A DNA stretch of 49,927 nucleotides from positions 1 through 49,927 of the forward strand of contig NZ_JASHJX010000033.1 of NCBI RefSeq assembly GCF_030732985.1. The letters are read 5' to 3'. This document shows, piece by piece, positions 8,089 to 16,098 of the stretch. Position 1 is the first letter of the stretch. The number at the start of each line of letters is the position of its first letter. The notes beneath the pieces were generated by a model, which saw nothing but the letters and a program-made list of their open reading frames with translations, was not told the origin of the DNA and did no database searches. The translations under genes were made by a program, and so were the position numbers. Source of the DNA: Nioella sp. MMSF_3534. Lineage in GTDB: Bacteria; Pseudomonadota; Alphaproteobacteria; Rhodobacterales; Rhodobacteraceae.

Positions 8089-8735
8089 TCTTCCGGCGCG
8101 CGTTTCTGGCCCTCGGGCTCCTGCTCGGATTGGCCGCCTGTGGCGCGGAACCGGTCTGGGCCCCGGACGAGGCCGTTGCGCGTGCCCGCTACGTTCCCGC
8201 CGGTCCGCCGACGGTGACGCTTTATACCATGATCTCGAACACCTCGGGGGCTGGTGGCCATTCCGCTCTCATGATCGACGGGGAACAGCGGCTGCTGTTC
8301 GATCCGGCTGGCACCTGGCACCACCCGCAGGCCCCCGAACGCAATGACGTGTTCTTCGGGATGAGCCCGCAACTGCATGACTTCTACATGGATTACCACG
8401 CGCGCGAGACCTACCACGTCGTGGTGCAGGAGGTCGAAGTGACTCCGGAGATTGCTGCACAGCTGAGCCAGGCGGTGCTGTCCTACGGCGCGGTACCCAA
8501 GGCGCAGTGTTCCTTCTCGATCTCGCATATCCTCAGCCAGGTTCCCGGATGGGGTCACATCCAGCGATCCTATTTCCCACGCCGGACCATGGAATCCTTC
8601 GCGGAAATCCCCGGTGTGCGTGAAGAGCGGGTCTATGACGATGATTCCGACAACAACCGCGAGATTCTGGCACGACAGGCGGCGGTGGAACTGCGCAATC
8701 AGCGGGTGGCCGAGATTATCGCAGATGGCGGCTGA
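8085..8735 (+). CDS. lipoprotein, possibly a permuted NlpC/P60-type hydrolase
   Basis: A 216-residue protein with a lipoprotein signal peptide (lipobox LAAC, Cys19). I do not recognise a named family. Visible are GAGGHSALMIDGEQRLLFDP around His59 and PKAQCSFSISHILSQ around Cys142. The order His first, Cys later in a short helix is that of permuted NlpC/P60 (LRAT/YiiX-like) hydrolases, so a lipid or peptidoglycan amide/ester substrate is possible; this is inference from motif order only. It is translationally coupled to oxidase subunit IV, but a role in respiration is not implied. A clear terminator follows. Confidence 0.72.
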   Translation: MIFRRAFLALGLLLGLAACGAEPVWAPDEAVARARYVPAGPPTVTLYTMISNTSGAGGHSALMIDGEQRLLFDPAGTWHHPQAPERNDVFFGMSPQLHDFYMDYHARETYHVVVQEVEVTPEIAAQLSQAVLSYGAVPKAQCSFSISHILSQVPGWGHIQRSYFPRRTMESFAEIPGVREERVYDDDSDNNREILARQAAVELRNQRVAEIIADGG

Positions 8736-8763
8736 CCGTTGCCGCCAGGTCTGACCGCTTTCG

Positions 8764-8797
8764 CACCCCGCACCATCCGGTAGCGGGGTGTTTTCTT
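8764..8797 (+). terminator. intrinsic terminator after the lipoprotein gene
   Basis: A perfect 8-bp stem CACCCCGC/GCGGGGTG (8764-8771 with 8783-8790) is followed by TTTTCTT. It lies 28 bases past the stop of the 8085 gene. Confidence 0.85.
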
Positions 8798-8844
8798 GCG
8801 CCCCCCCCCGCGCCGGTCTGACTGATCGCCACGCGATGCCAAGG

Positions 8845-8873
8845 AAAAACCCCCGGGCCGGGTGGCGCGGGGG
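8845..8873 (-). terminator. intrinsic terminator of rpsU
   Basis: On the minus strand a GC-rich hairpin (outer arms CCCCCG/CGGGGG, 8868-8873 with 8850-8855) is followed by a run of five T. It lies about 50 bases past the rpsU stop codon. Confidence 0.75.
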
Positions 8874-8922
8874 CGTCGTTCGGGCGGCAAGCCGCCCCTT
8901 GGTTCGCAAAGCCTGAAGGCCC

Positions 8923-9129
8923 TTAGAGGAGACCCTCGCGCTGCGCTTTCTTCCGAGCCAGCTTGCGAGCACGGCGAATTGCTTCGGCCTTCTCACGCGC
9001 TTTTTTCTCGGACGGTTTTTCGTAATGCTGCTTGAGCTTCATCTCACGAAAAACACCCTCACGCTGCAGCTTTTTCTTCAGAGCCCGGAGGGCCTGATCG
9101 ACATTGTTGTCACGAACGCTAACCTGCAT
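8923..9129 (-). CDS. rpsU: 30S ribosomal protein S21
   Basis: A 68-residue basic protein starting [20 protein letters not shown], with the typical [17 protein letters not shown] block and a Lys/Arg-rich tail. S21 binds the small-subunit platform and helps initiation. Length and sequence are standard for alphaproteobacteria. It has its own terminator, and it is transcribed away from the COQ9 gene. Confidence 0.97.
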   Translation of the reverse strand: MQVSVRDNNVDQALRALKKKLQREGVFREMKLKQHYEKPSEKKAREKAEAIRRARKLARKKAQREGLL

Positions 9130-9243
9130 GTGGTTTTCACCACCTTTCTAAGTTGGAGTTGCAAGAATTTGCAGGAGGTGGCCGTTTAGCAAAAGCCCGG
9201 CTATATGTCCAGCATCTGCCACGCGTCCCGAAAGGAGACCCCG

Positions 9244-9945
9244 ATGCAAGATCTGAAAGACCAAATTCTCGATGCCGCCCTGCTGCATGTCGTCTTTGAC
9301 GGCTGGTCCGAGGCCACGCTTACCGCCGCAATCGCGGACACCGGCGCCGATGCGGGCGAGGTGCGGGCGCTGTTCCCGCGCGGGCCAGTGGATCTGGCGC
9401 TGGCCTTTCATCGGCGCGGCGATGACGCGATGGTCGCGGCCCTGACGCCTGCGGCGCTGGCGGGCCTGAAGATCCGCGAAAAGATCACGCACGCGATTCG
9501 GCTGCGGCTGGAGCTGATGGAACTGGACAAGGAGGCGGTGCGGCGCGGCACGACGCTCTTTGCGCTGCCCATTCATGCGGGCGACGGGGCCAAGGCGCTG
9601 TGGGAAACCGCCGACAAGATTTGGACCGCGATCGGGGATACCAGCGACGACTACAACTGGTACACCAAGCGCATGACTCTGTCGGGGGTCTATTCCTCGG
9701 TCGTGCTCTACTGGTTGGGAGATCACTCCGAGCGGCACGAGGCGACCTGGGCCTTTCTCGACCGGCGGATCGAAGACGTGATGCGCTTCGAGAAGTTCAA
9801 GGCACAGGCGCGGGACAGCAAGCTGCTGAAACCGCTGATGGCGGGGCCGGAATGGCTGCTGAGCCAGATCAAACCGCCCTCGAAAACGGGCATGGCCGAC
9901 ATGCCGGGACATTGGGGCCGGGGTGACGGCCAAGGGGAAGGATAA
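9244..9945 (+). CDS. COQ9 family ubiquinone biosynthesis protein
   Basis: A 233-residue protein. The N-terminal part resembles a TetR-like helical domain (LKDQILDAALLHVVFDGWSEATL). The C-terminal COQ9 part shows DTSDDYNWYTKRMTLSGVYSSVVLYWLGD and FLDRRIEDVMRFEK. In mitochondria COQ9 binds a lipid and assists COQ7; alphaproteobacterial members are assumed to serve ubiquinone synthesis too. The ATG at 9244 follows AAAGGAGA with good spacing; the upstream ATG at 9205 does not. Confidence 0.92.
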   Translation: MQDLKDQILDAALLHVVFDGWSEATLTAAIADTGADAGEVRALFPRGPVDLALAFHRRGDDAMVAALTPAALAGLKIREKITHAIRLRLELMELDKEAVRRGTTLFALPIHAGDGAKALWETADKIWTAIGDTSDDYNWYTKRMTLSGVYSSVVLYWLGDHSERHEATWAFLDRRIEDVMRFEKFKAQARDSKLLKPLMAGPEWLLSQIKPPSKTGMADMPGHWGRGDGQGEG

Positions 9946-9948
9946 GCG

Positions 9949-10938
9949 ATGAACCTGCCAGAGATGATGCGCGCGGTTGAAATCACGGAAGCCGGCGGGC
10001 CGGAGGTGCTGCGCCCGGTGGAGGTGCCGGTGCCGACCCCCGGTGCCGGGCAGATCCTGATCGCCGTGGACTATGCGGGCGTGAACCGCCCCGACGCGCT
10101 GCAACGGGCAGGCAGCTACGCGCCGCCCCCCGATGCCTCGCCCTTGCCGGGGCTGGAGGCGGCGGGGACCGTGGCTGCCGTGGGGCCGGGCGTGTCACAG
10201 TGGCAGGTGGGTGACAGCGTAACGGCGCTGCTGCCCGGTGGCGGATATGCTGAATACGTGCTGACCCATGCCGACCATGCTTTGCCGGTTCCGCAAGGCA
10301 TGGCGATGGACCGCGCGGCGGCGCTGTGTGAGACCTTCTTCACCGTCTGGTCCAACGTCTTCATGCGCGGCGGGCTGCAGGCGGGGGAGCGGTTCCTTGT
10401 CCATGGCGGATCGTCGGGCATCGGCACGACAGCGATCCAACTGGCGCGGGAATTCGGCGCGCGGGTCTTCGCGACGGCGGGTTCGGCAGACAAATGCGCG
10501 GCTTGCGAGGAATTGGGGGCCGAGCGGGCGATCAACTATCGCGAGGAGGATTTCGCGGAGGTGCTGCGCGGGATGGGCGGCGCGGACCTGATCCTCGACA
10601 TGGTGGGCGGGCCCTATATCGCCCGGAACCTCAAGGCGCTGGCCGATGACGGGCGGCTGGTGCAGATCGCGTTCCTGCAAGGCCCCAAGGCCGAGGTGAA
10701 CTTCGCACAGCTTATGACGCGGCGGCTGACCATGACGGGATCGACCCTGCGCCCGCAAAGCGTGCAGGCCAAGGCGCGCATCGCGGCGGAGCTGGCGACC
10801 CATGTCTGGCCGCTGCTGGAGGCGGGCAGGATCGGGCCGGTGATGGATTCCGAATTCCCGCTGGAAGATGCCGCCGGGGCGCATGCGCGAATGGAAAGCT
10901 CGGCCCATATCGGCAAGATCGTCCTGAAGGTCCGCTGA
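9949..10938 (+). CDS. NAD(P)H-quinone oxidoreductase (zinc-free medium-chain type)
   Basis: A 329-residue protein of the quinone oxidoreductase/PIG3 branch: GVNRPDALQRAGSYAPPP near the N-terminus, a GroES-like domain, then a Rossmann fold with FLVHGGSSGIGTTAIQLA and AINYREEDF. The structural and catalytic zinc Cys/His set of alcohol dehydrogenases is absent, as expected. It reduces quinones with NADPH in one- or two-electron steps. It starts 3 nt after the COQ9 stop with GGGGAAGGA upstream, so the two are likely one transcript, which fits a quinone theme. Confidence 0.9.
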   Translation: MNLPEMMRAVEITEAGGPEVLRPVEVPVPTPGAGQILIAVDYAGVNRPDALQRAGSYAPPPDASPLPGLEAAGTVAAVGPGVSQWQVGDSVTALLPGGGYAEYVLTHADHALPVPQGMAMDRAAALCETFFTVWSNVFMRGGLQAGERFLVHGGSSGIGTTAIQLAREFGARVFATAGSADKCAACEELGAERAINYREEDFAEVLRGMGGADLILDMVGGPYIARNLKALADDGRLVQIAFLQGPKAEVNFAQLMTRRLTMTGSTLRPQSVQAKARIAAELATHVWPLLEAGRIGPVMDSEFPLEDAAGAHARMESSAHIGKIVLKVR

Positions 10939-10940
10939 CG

Positions 10941-11035
10941 CGGTTTCGCCGACTGCGTCGTCGACCCGGGAGCGCCCCTCGTCAAGCCCCTGCGGGGCCC
11001 TCCTCGGGCCGCGTTGCCACGGGATGGGGGTGAGG
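10941..11035 (+). repeat. dispersed repeat element A, copy 2
   Basis: The copy runs from GGTTTCGCCG through GTCGACCCGGGAGCGCCCCT, CGTCAAGCCCC, GGGGCC and GGGCCGCGTTGCCACGGG to GGTGAGG. It is almost identical to the copy at 40843 read in reverse. It follows the quinone oxidoreductase stop directly and has no element B. Apart from this, 11036-11177 shows only the AGGAG ribosome site of the MFS gene. Confidence 0.8.
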
Positions 11036-11177
11036 CAGGTTTGGACCGGTGAGGATTGCTCCGGGCCGAACGGGAGGCGGGTCGCGCCCGTGCGTCGTGC
11101 CGGTACCAGGGATTGCTGCCGGGCTGCTTTTGTCGCTGAATACGTGGCATACGGCCCTGTCCGAGGAGTGACCGACC

Positions 11178-12506
11178 ATGCTGCGCATTCTGAAACATCC
11201 GGTGTTCCTCCGCCTTTTCACGGCGCAGGTCGTGGCATTGCTTGGCACCGGACTGCTGACCGTTGCGCTGGCGCTGCTGGCCTATGATCTGGCGGGCGAG
11301 CGGGCGGGGACGGTTCTGGGCACCGCGCTGACGATCAAGATGGTGGCCTATGTGGTACTGTCGCCGGTGCTGGCCGCCGCATTGGCGCATGTGCCACGCA
11401 AGGCGGTGCTGGTGGGGGCGGACCTGATCCGGGCAGGCGTGGCGCTGGCGCTGCCCTTCATCGACGGGGTCTGGCAGATCTATGGGCTGATCTTCGTATT
11501 GCAGGCGGCCTCGGCCAGCTTCACGCCCGCGTTTCAGGCCACAATCCCGGATGTGCTGACGGATGAGGCCGATTACACCAATGCGTTGTCGCTGTCGCGG
11601 CTGGCCTATGATCTTGAAAACCTGCTCAGCCCCACGATTGCCGGTCTTCTGCTGCTGGTTGTCAGCTATTCGATGCTGTTCGTCGGCACCGTCGCGGGCT
11701 TCCTGATTTCGGCGGTCCTGATCCTGAGCGTGTCCCTGCCTGCACGGGCCAGCGGAACGCAGCGACCCTTCCGCGAACGGCTGACACGCGGGACGTTCAT
11801 CTACCTCGCCACGCCCCGTCTGCGGGGGTTGCTGGCCCTGAACATGGCCGTCGCCGCCGTCATCGCCTTCGTGCTGGTCGATACGGTGGTCCTGGTGCGG
11901 GGGCGATTTGACGGAGGAGAGCGAGAAGTGGCCATTGCGATGGCAGCCTTCGGGGCCGGGTCCATGGCAGCGGCGCTGGTGCTGCCCCGGTTGCTGATCC
12001 GGCTGGCCGATCGGGCGGTGATGCTGGCGGGTGGAACCGGACTGGCCCTGATCGGGTTCGGCTATGCGCTGGTTCTCCGGGGGGAGGGGCAAAGCTGGGG
12101 CCTGCTGCTGGCGATCTGGGCGGTTCTGGGCCTGTGCAATTCGGCGGTGATGACGCCCTCGGGCCGCTTGCTGCGCAGGTCCGCGCATGAGGAGGACCGG
12201 CCGGCGATCTTCACGGCACAATTCGCGCTGTCCCATGCCTGCTGGCTGCTGGCCTATCCCGCGGCGGGGTGGCTGGGGCCGTGGCTGGGGCTTGAGTCGA
12301 CGCTGGCCGTGCTGGCAGTGCTGGCGGGCGGTTCGGTTCTGCTGGCCATGCGGGTCTGGCCCGCCAGCCGCCCCGACGTGATTGAACACAGCCACCCTGA
12401 TCTGCCGCCCGATCACCCGCATCTGCGCGCGCATGGCGGCGCGCGGCGGCATAGCCACCGGATCATCATTGATGATGAACACCTGCACTGGCCGTCCCAG
12501 GGCTAG
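11178..12506 (+). CDS. MFS transporter with a His-rich C-terminal tail
   Basis: A 442-residue integral membrane protein with about 12 hydrophobic segments, as in MFS exporters of the enterobactin-exporter/EntS-like type. The last 39 residues (404-442) hold nine His in patterns such as HSHPD, DHPH, RHSH and EHLH, and should lie in the cytosol. The tail could bind divalent metal ions and sense or deliver substrate, but this is inference; the transport core gives no substrate. AGGAG lies ahead of the ATG, and a strong GC hairpin follows. Confidence 0.88.
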   Translation: MLRILKHPVFLRLFTAQVVALLGTGLLTVALALLAYDLAGERAGTVLGTALTIKMVAYVVLSPVLAAALAHVPRKAVLVGADLIRAGVALALPFIDGVWQIYGLIFVLQAASASFTPAFQATIPDVLTDEADYTNALSLSRLAYDLENLLSPTIAGLLLLVVSYSMLFVGTVAGFLISAVLILSVSLPARASGTQRPFRERLTRGTFIYLATPRLRGLLALNMAVAAVIAFVLVDTVVLVRGRFDGGEREVAIAMAAFGAGSMAAALVLPRLLIRLADRAVMLAGGTGLALIGFGYALVLRGEGQSWGLLLAIWAVLGLCNSAVMTPSGRLLRRSAHEEDRPAIFTAQFALSHACWLLAYPAAGWLGPWLGLESTLAVLAVLAGGSVLLAMRVWPASRPDVIEHSHPDLPPDHPHLRAHGGARRHSHRIIIDDEHLHWPSQG

Positions 12507-12531
12507 GGGGCGGGGAACGCTCCCGCCCCTT
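12507..12531 (+). terminator. GC hairpin, likely terminator of the MFS gene
   Basis: A perfect 8-bp stem GGGGCGGG/CCCGCCCC (12507-12514 with 12522-12529) directly follows the stop codon. Only two T follow, so termination may be Rho-assisted or the hairpin may protect the 3' end. Confidence 0.5.
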
Positions 12532-12539
12532 GGGGGCCG

Positions 12540-12851
12540 TCACATGGACAGGATCTCGGCCACCTCAACGCTGCCGCCATCGTCAAGGATCGGGCAGGTC
12601 CCGGCCATTCCGGCTGCGGCATCCTGATCGGCGGCCTCGACAATGGAATAGCCCGAAACAGGGTTCGATCCGCCATCATCGGCCACACCAGCGGAGCTGA
12701 CGGTCTTGGACAGCCCAACCGGCGCGCCGCCATCCACGAGGGCGTTGCCGAGGCTTCCCATCCAGGCGCCCCAGGCAGCCATGACACGCTCCTGCTCGGC
12801 GGGGTCGGATGGGGCCTTGCCGCCGTGATAGACGAAAATGAACTTGGACAT
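12540..12851 (-). CDS. YciI family protein
   Basis: A 103-residue protein of the YCII-related (DGPF-like) family: MSKFIFVYHGG, WGAWMGSLGNALVDGGAPVG and SGYSIVEAADQDAA. The fold is a ferredoxin-like dimer; catalytic function is not defined for this branch. It is the last gene of an arsR-AHSA1-yciI operon (19 nt after the AHSA1 gene), a common trio in which the AHSA1 and YciI proteins are controlled by the ArsR repressor. Confidence 0.88.
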   Translation of the reverse strand: MSKFIFVYHGGKAPSDPAEQERVMAAWGAWMGSLGNALVDGGAPVGLSKTVSSAGVADDGGSNPVSGYSIVEAADQDAAAGMAGTCPILDDGGSVEVAEILSM

Positions 12852-12870
12852 GGGGAGGATCTCCTTCGGG

Positions 12871-13305
12871 TCAGGCGGCGAAAAGGGCGTCGAGCTTGGT
12901 CAGCGACGAGCTCCAGCCGGTGTTGTGGTTTGCGACGGCATCTTCATCGGCCAGATCGACATGAGAGAGACGGAACACTGTGCCGCCCGATCCGTCCGGT
13001 TCCACCGTGAAGGTCACGTGGCTTTCCGGCCCGCGCGTGTCAGTGTCGTCATGCCAGGCCCAGGTGAAGCCGACAGAGCGGGGCGGGTCCACATGGGTGA
13101 CCTGGCCCGTCACCTTGTAGCGCGCGCCGTCGGCATTGATCATGACCGAGCCCCAGGGGCCGAGCCGGGTGAAATCGAGAGTGTCGGGCTCGACCCGGAG
13201 CCCCTCGGGACCCCACCATTGCACAAGAACCTCTGGCCGGGAGATCGCTTCGAAAACCCTTTCGGGGTTTGCCGCGAAGTGGCGGGTCAGGGTGAGATCG
13301 GCCAT
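12871..13305 (-). CDS. SRPBCC/AHSA1 domain protein
   Basis: A 144-residue protein with the AHSA1 (activator of Hsp90 ATPase-like) START-type fold: LTLTRHFAANPERVFEAISRPEVLVQWWGPEG at the start, then GQVTHVDPPRSVGFTWAWHD and the C-terminal NTGWSSSLTKLDALFA helix. Such proteins bind small hydrophobic ligands; the ligand is unknown. GAAGGAGAGC precedes the ATG, and the gene starts 2 nt after the ArsR stop. Confidence 0.9.
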   Translation of the reverse strand: MADLTLTRHFAANPERVFEAISRPEVLVQWWGPEGLRVEPDTLDFTRLGPWGSVMINADGARYKVTGQVTHVDPPRSVGFTWAWHDDTDTRGPESHVTFTVEPDGSGGTVFRLSHVDLADEDAVANHNTGWSSSLTKLDALFAA

Positions 13306-13307
13306 TG

Positions 13308-13643
13308 TCAGCTCTCCTTCTGGCTGTCGAGGATCTGGGCAAGTCGGTCGAGGCTGCCCTCCCAGAACTCCCGCTTTGAAATGGTCCAGCTGGCGATGGC
13401 CTGAAGGGCCTCGGGCTCGACTGAATAGATGCGCCGCTGCGCGTCGATCTGCTGGCGGATGACACCGGCCTGGCGCAGCACCTTGAGATGCCGGGAAATG
13501 GCCGGGGCGGAGATATCGGCGATATCCTGAAGCTGGCCGGCGCTTTGCGGTCCATCCGACATCAGCCGGGTGACAATGGCCAGCCGTGTGGGGTCGCCGA
13601 GGGCCGCGAATGTGGGCGCGAGGGGGGTGCGGGTGCTCTCCAT
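13308..13643 (-). CDS. ArsR/SmtB family transcriptional regulator
   Basis: A 111-residue winged-helix repressor: TFAALGDPTRLAIVTRLMSD, a recognition helix in ISAPAISRHLKVLRQAGVI, and a QRRIYSVEPEAL wing. There is no CxC metal site like that of ArsR/SmtB metal sensors, as is usual for ArsR proteins paired with AHSA1 genes. It heads the three-gene operon and two perfect AT-rich palindromes lie just upstream, suggesting autoregulation. Confidence 0.92.
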   Translation of the reverse strand: MESTRTPLAPTFAALGDPTRLAIVTRLMSDGPQSAGQLQDIADISAPAISRHLKVLRQAGVIRQQIDAQRRIYSVEPEALQAIASWTISKREFWEGSLDRLAQILDSQKES

Positions 13644-13650
13644 GGTTGAA

Positions 13651-13670
13651 TAATATATTAGTTAATTAAC
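13651..13670. promoter_or_regulatory. twin 10-bp palindromes, likely ArsR operator
   Basis: TAATATATTA (13651-13660) and GTTAATTAAC (13661-13670) are both perfect palindromes set side by side, 7 bases upstream of the arsR start codon, in DNA that is otherwise very GC-rich. The position suits a repressor site overlapping or just after the promoter. Confidence 0.65.
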
Positions 13671-13710
13671 GAAGAAGTCAATCGAGTCCTGTCAGCTGCT
13701 GTGCGAAACC

Positions 13711-13813
13711 CGGTTTCGCCGCCTTTGGCGTCGACCCGGGAGCGGCCCTCCTCAACCCCCGGCTGACGCCGGAGGCCTCGTCTGGCCGCGTTGCCACGGA
13801 TGCGTGGTGAGGG
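13711..13813 (+). repeat. dispersed repeat element A, copy 3
   Basis: A full-length copy: GGTTTCGCCGCCTTTGGCG, GTCGACCCGGGAGCGGCCCT, CTCAACCCCCGG, then GGCCGCGTTGCCACGG and GGTGAGG. Internal inverted repeats (GCCGCCTTTGGCG and others) could fold as RNA. It lies upstream of the arsR operon promoter and 37 bases before an element B in the same orientation. Confidence 0.8.
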
Positions 13814-13850
13814 AGGAGCACGATGGACACGAGCGGTCCAGTGGCGCGGG

Positions 13851-13890
13851 AGGGATGCCTCCGGCGGGAGTATTTGGGCCAAGAAGAAGG
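13851..13890 (+). repeat. dispersed repeat element B, copy 2
   Basis: AGGGATGCCTCCGGCGGGAG followed by TATTTGGGCCAAGAAGAAGG. It begins, read in reverse, one base after the stop codon of the minus-strand HAD gene, the same placement as copies 1 and 3. Confidence 0.8.
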
Positions 13891-13891
13891 A

Positions 13892-14596
13892 TCAGGATTC
13901 GATCTCTTCGATCAGCGCGGGCAGGGCAGAGAGATCGGGGATTTCGCGGAAGCGAGGATGGGTGTCGGGGGCATCCGCATGTTCCAGCTCCCATGTCAGG
14001 CCATGGGGCACATGGGTGCCGAAGGCCCCGGCCTCGATCGCGGGCACCACGTCGGATTTCATCGAATTGCCGACCATCATTGCGCTTTCGGGGCCAGTGC
14101 CGTGGCGGGCGAAGGCGCTCGCATAGATTGCGGGCGTCTTGTGCGAGACGATCTCGACCCCGTGGAACAGATCCCCGAGCCCGGATTGTGCCAGCTTGCG
14201 TTCCTGATCCAGGAGATCGCCCTTGGTGATCAGCACGATCCGGTGACTGTTGGCCAATGTCTCTACCGCCTCCTGCGCATGGGGCAGCAGGTGGATCGGG
14301 TGGCCAAGCATGTCCTGCCCGGCGGCAAGGATTTCGGAGATCACGCTGGCGGGCACCTTGCGATCAGTGACCTCGATGGCGGTTTCGATCATCGACAGCA
14401 TGAAGCCCTTGATGCCGAACCCGTAGTGGCCGATGTTGCGCTTTTCCGCCTGCAACAGCCGGTCCATCAGGTGATCGCGTTCCGTGAAGTCGGCCAACAG
14501 CGCGGCAAATCGGGCCTGGGTGATGTGAAAGAAGGTTTCATTCTGCCAGAGCGTATCGTCGGCATCGAAACCGATTGTTTGCAATTTCACCGGCAT
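13892..14596 (-). CDS. HAD family hydrolase
   Basis: A 234-residue haloacid-dehalogenase-type phosphatase. The nucleophile motif is FDADDTLW (Asp11, Asp13), motif II is VLITKGD, the motif III Lys lies in VSHKTP, and motif IV is MMVGNSMKSDV. A helical cap domain sits between motifs I and II. The substrate, probably a small phosphate ester, cannot be set. It is transcribed away from clpS. Confidence 0.9.
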   Translation of the reverse strand: MPVKLQTIGFDADDTLWQNETFFHITQARFAALLADFTERDHLMDRLLQAEKRNIGHYGFGIKGFMLSMIETAIEVTDRKVPASVISEILAAGQDMLGHPIHLLPHAQEAVETLANSHRIVLITKGDLLDQERKLAQSGLGDLFHGVEIVSHKTPAIYASAFARHGTGPESAMMVGNSMKSDVVPAIEAGAFGTHVPHGLTWELEHADAPDTHPRFREIPDLSALPALIEEIES

Positions 14597-14703
14597 TCTG
14601 CCCCCCTGATACGTGATCGCGTGACAATCCCCCCCTTTTCTGCGAGGGGGAGCAGCTTATATAGTGACCCCTACCGAAACTCTGCGACTCCCGGAACCCT
14701 GTG

Positions 14704-15048
14704 ATGGCAATCGACATCCCGACATATCTGGCGGACAAGACTGCCCCCGGCAATGATGCCGACCTGCTGACGCAGACCAAGCCCAAGACGCAGCGGCCAC
14801 CCTTGTACAAGGTGCTGCTGCTGAACGACGACTATACCCCGATGGAATTCGTCGTGCATGTGCTGGAACGGTTCTTCGGGATCGGCCACAGCCAGGCGGT
14901 GGAAATCATGCTGACGGTGCACAAGAAGGGGTTGGCCGTTGTCGGCGTGTTCTCCTATGAGATCGCGGAAACCAAGGTGGCGCAGGTGATGGATTTCGCT
15001 CGCCGCAATCAGCACCCCCTGCAATGCACCATGGAGAAAGAGGAATAG
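14704..15048 (+). CDS. clpS: ATP-dependent Clp protease adaptor ClpS
   Basis: A 114-residue protein. The core shows [40 protein letters not shown] and [20 protein letters not shown], including the residues that bind N-degron substrates and the ClpA N-domain. ClpS delivers proteins with destabilising N-terminal residues to ClpAP. The N-terminal 30 residues are variable and flexible. The ATG at 14704 or the GTG at 14701 could start it. clpA does not follow; a methyltransferase gene does after 22 nt. Confidence 0.95.
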   Translation: MAIDIPTYLADKTAPGNDADLLTQTKPKTQRPPLYKVLLLNDDYTPMEFVVHVLERFFGIGHSQAVEIMLTVHKKGLAVVGVFSYEIAETKVAQVMDFARRNQHPLQCTMEKEE

Positions 15049-15070
15049 CCGCCCGGCCGTTCCCTGACCT

Positions 15071-16078
15071 ATGACTCCCGATCGTTGGACCCTCGCGCTG
15101 GAAGACGGCGACATGACCTGGCCAGGGGATGGCCCGGTGCTGGTGTTGCGTGCCCGGGCCGAGGCGGATTTTGATGCGCTTGGCCGCGACCGGGTGCAGG
15201 CCGTGCAGGGCTTTGCCCCCGATCATGACCGGCTGACGGCGCGCGGGCTGGATGCGCGGGTGGAGCCCGAGGGCGAGTTCGCCGCCGCGCTGGTGCAGAT
15301 CGTGAAAAGCAAGGGCGAGAGCCTGTCGCTGGTAGCCGAAGCGCTGACGCTGGTCCGCCCCGGCGGGGTGATCGCTGTCGATGGGCAGAAGGATGAGGGG
15401 ATCGAATCGATCCTCAAGGCGGTGAAGAAGCTGCTGCCGCTCGACGGGACGCTTTCGAAGGCGCATGGCAAGCTCTTCTGGCTGACCCGGCCGGACGTCC
15501 TGCCCGACGGGGTGGCCGACTGGATCGCGGAACCGGGCGAAACCGAGGATGGTTTCGTCACCGCCCCCGGCATGTTTTCGCCCGACGGTGCCGATCAGGG
15601 GTCGGAGGTTCTGGTGGCGCTGGTGCCGCAACTGAAGGGCCGGGTGGCCGATCTGGGGGCGGGCTGGGGCTATATGTCGGCGGTGCTGCTGGACGAGCAG
15701 GAGAGCATCGCGGCGATGGACCTGATCGAAGCGGAATACTCCGCATTGCAGGCGGCGCGGGCCAATGTGGACGATCCGCGCGCGCGGTTCTTCTGGGCCG
15801 ATGCCACGGCGTTCGAGCCGGAAGAGCGCTACGACGCCATTATCTTGAACCCGCCGTTCCACACCGGACGGGCCGCCGACCCCGCGCTTGGGCAGGCCTT
15901 TATCGCGGCGGCGGCGCGGATGCTGAAACCCACGGGGCAGTTCTTCATGGTGGCGAACCGGCATTTGCCCTATGAAGCGACGCTGAAAGCGCATTTCGGC
16001 ACCGGCAAGCTGCTGGCGGAAATCGCGGGCTACAAACTCTATCAGGCGGGCAAGCCCAAGGGCACGCGCCGCGGCTGA
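15071..16078 (+). CDS. RsmC-like class I SAM-dependent methyltransferase
   Basis: A 335-residue protein with two halves. The N-terminal half is a degenerate methyltransferase-like domain. The C-terminal half holds the SAM site (VADLGAGWG, residues 192-200) and the catalytic NPPFH motif (260-264) typical of N2-guanine methyltransferases. This is the architecture of RsmC, which methylates G1207 of 16S rRNA, so rRNA modification is the likely role. It lies 22 nt after clpS and 20 nt before the SDR gene and may be cotranscribed with both. Confidence 0.87.
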   Translation: MTPDRWTLALEDGDMTWPGDGPVLVLRARAEADFDALGRDRVQAVQGFAPDHDRLTARGLDARVEPEGEFAAALVQIVKSKGESLSLVAEALTLVRPGGVIAVDGQKDEGIESILKAVKKLLPLDGTLSKAHGKLFWLTRPDVLPDGVADWIAEPGETEDGFVTAPGMFSPDGADQGSEVLVALVPQLKGRVADLGAGWGYMSAVLLDEQESIAAMDLIEAEYSALQAARANVDDPRARFFWADATAFEPEERYDAIILNPPFHTGRAADPALGQAFIAAAARMLKPTGQFFMVANRHLPYEATLKAHFGTGKLLAEIAGYKLYQAGKPKGTRRG

Positions 16079-16098
16079 GGGACGAACGGAGACGGACC

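Noticed and set aside
10614-12488. A long minus-strand open frame over the MFS gene
   Set aside because: Gln/Arg/His-rich shadow translation with no domain; the plus-strand frame encodes a clear membrane protein.
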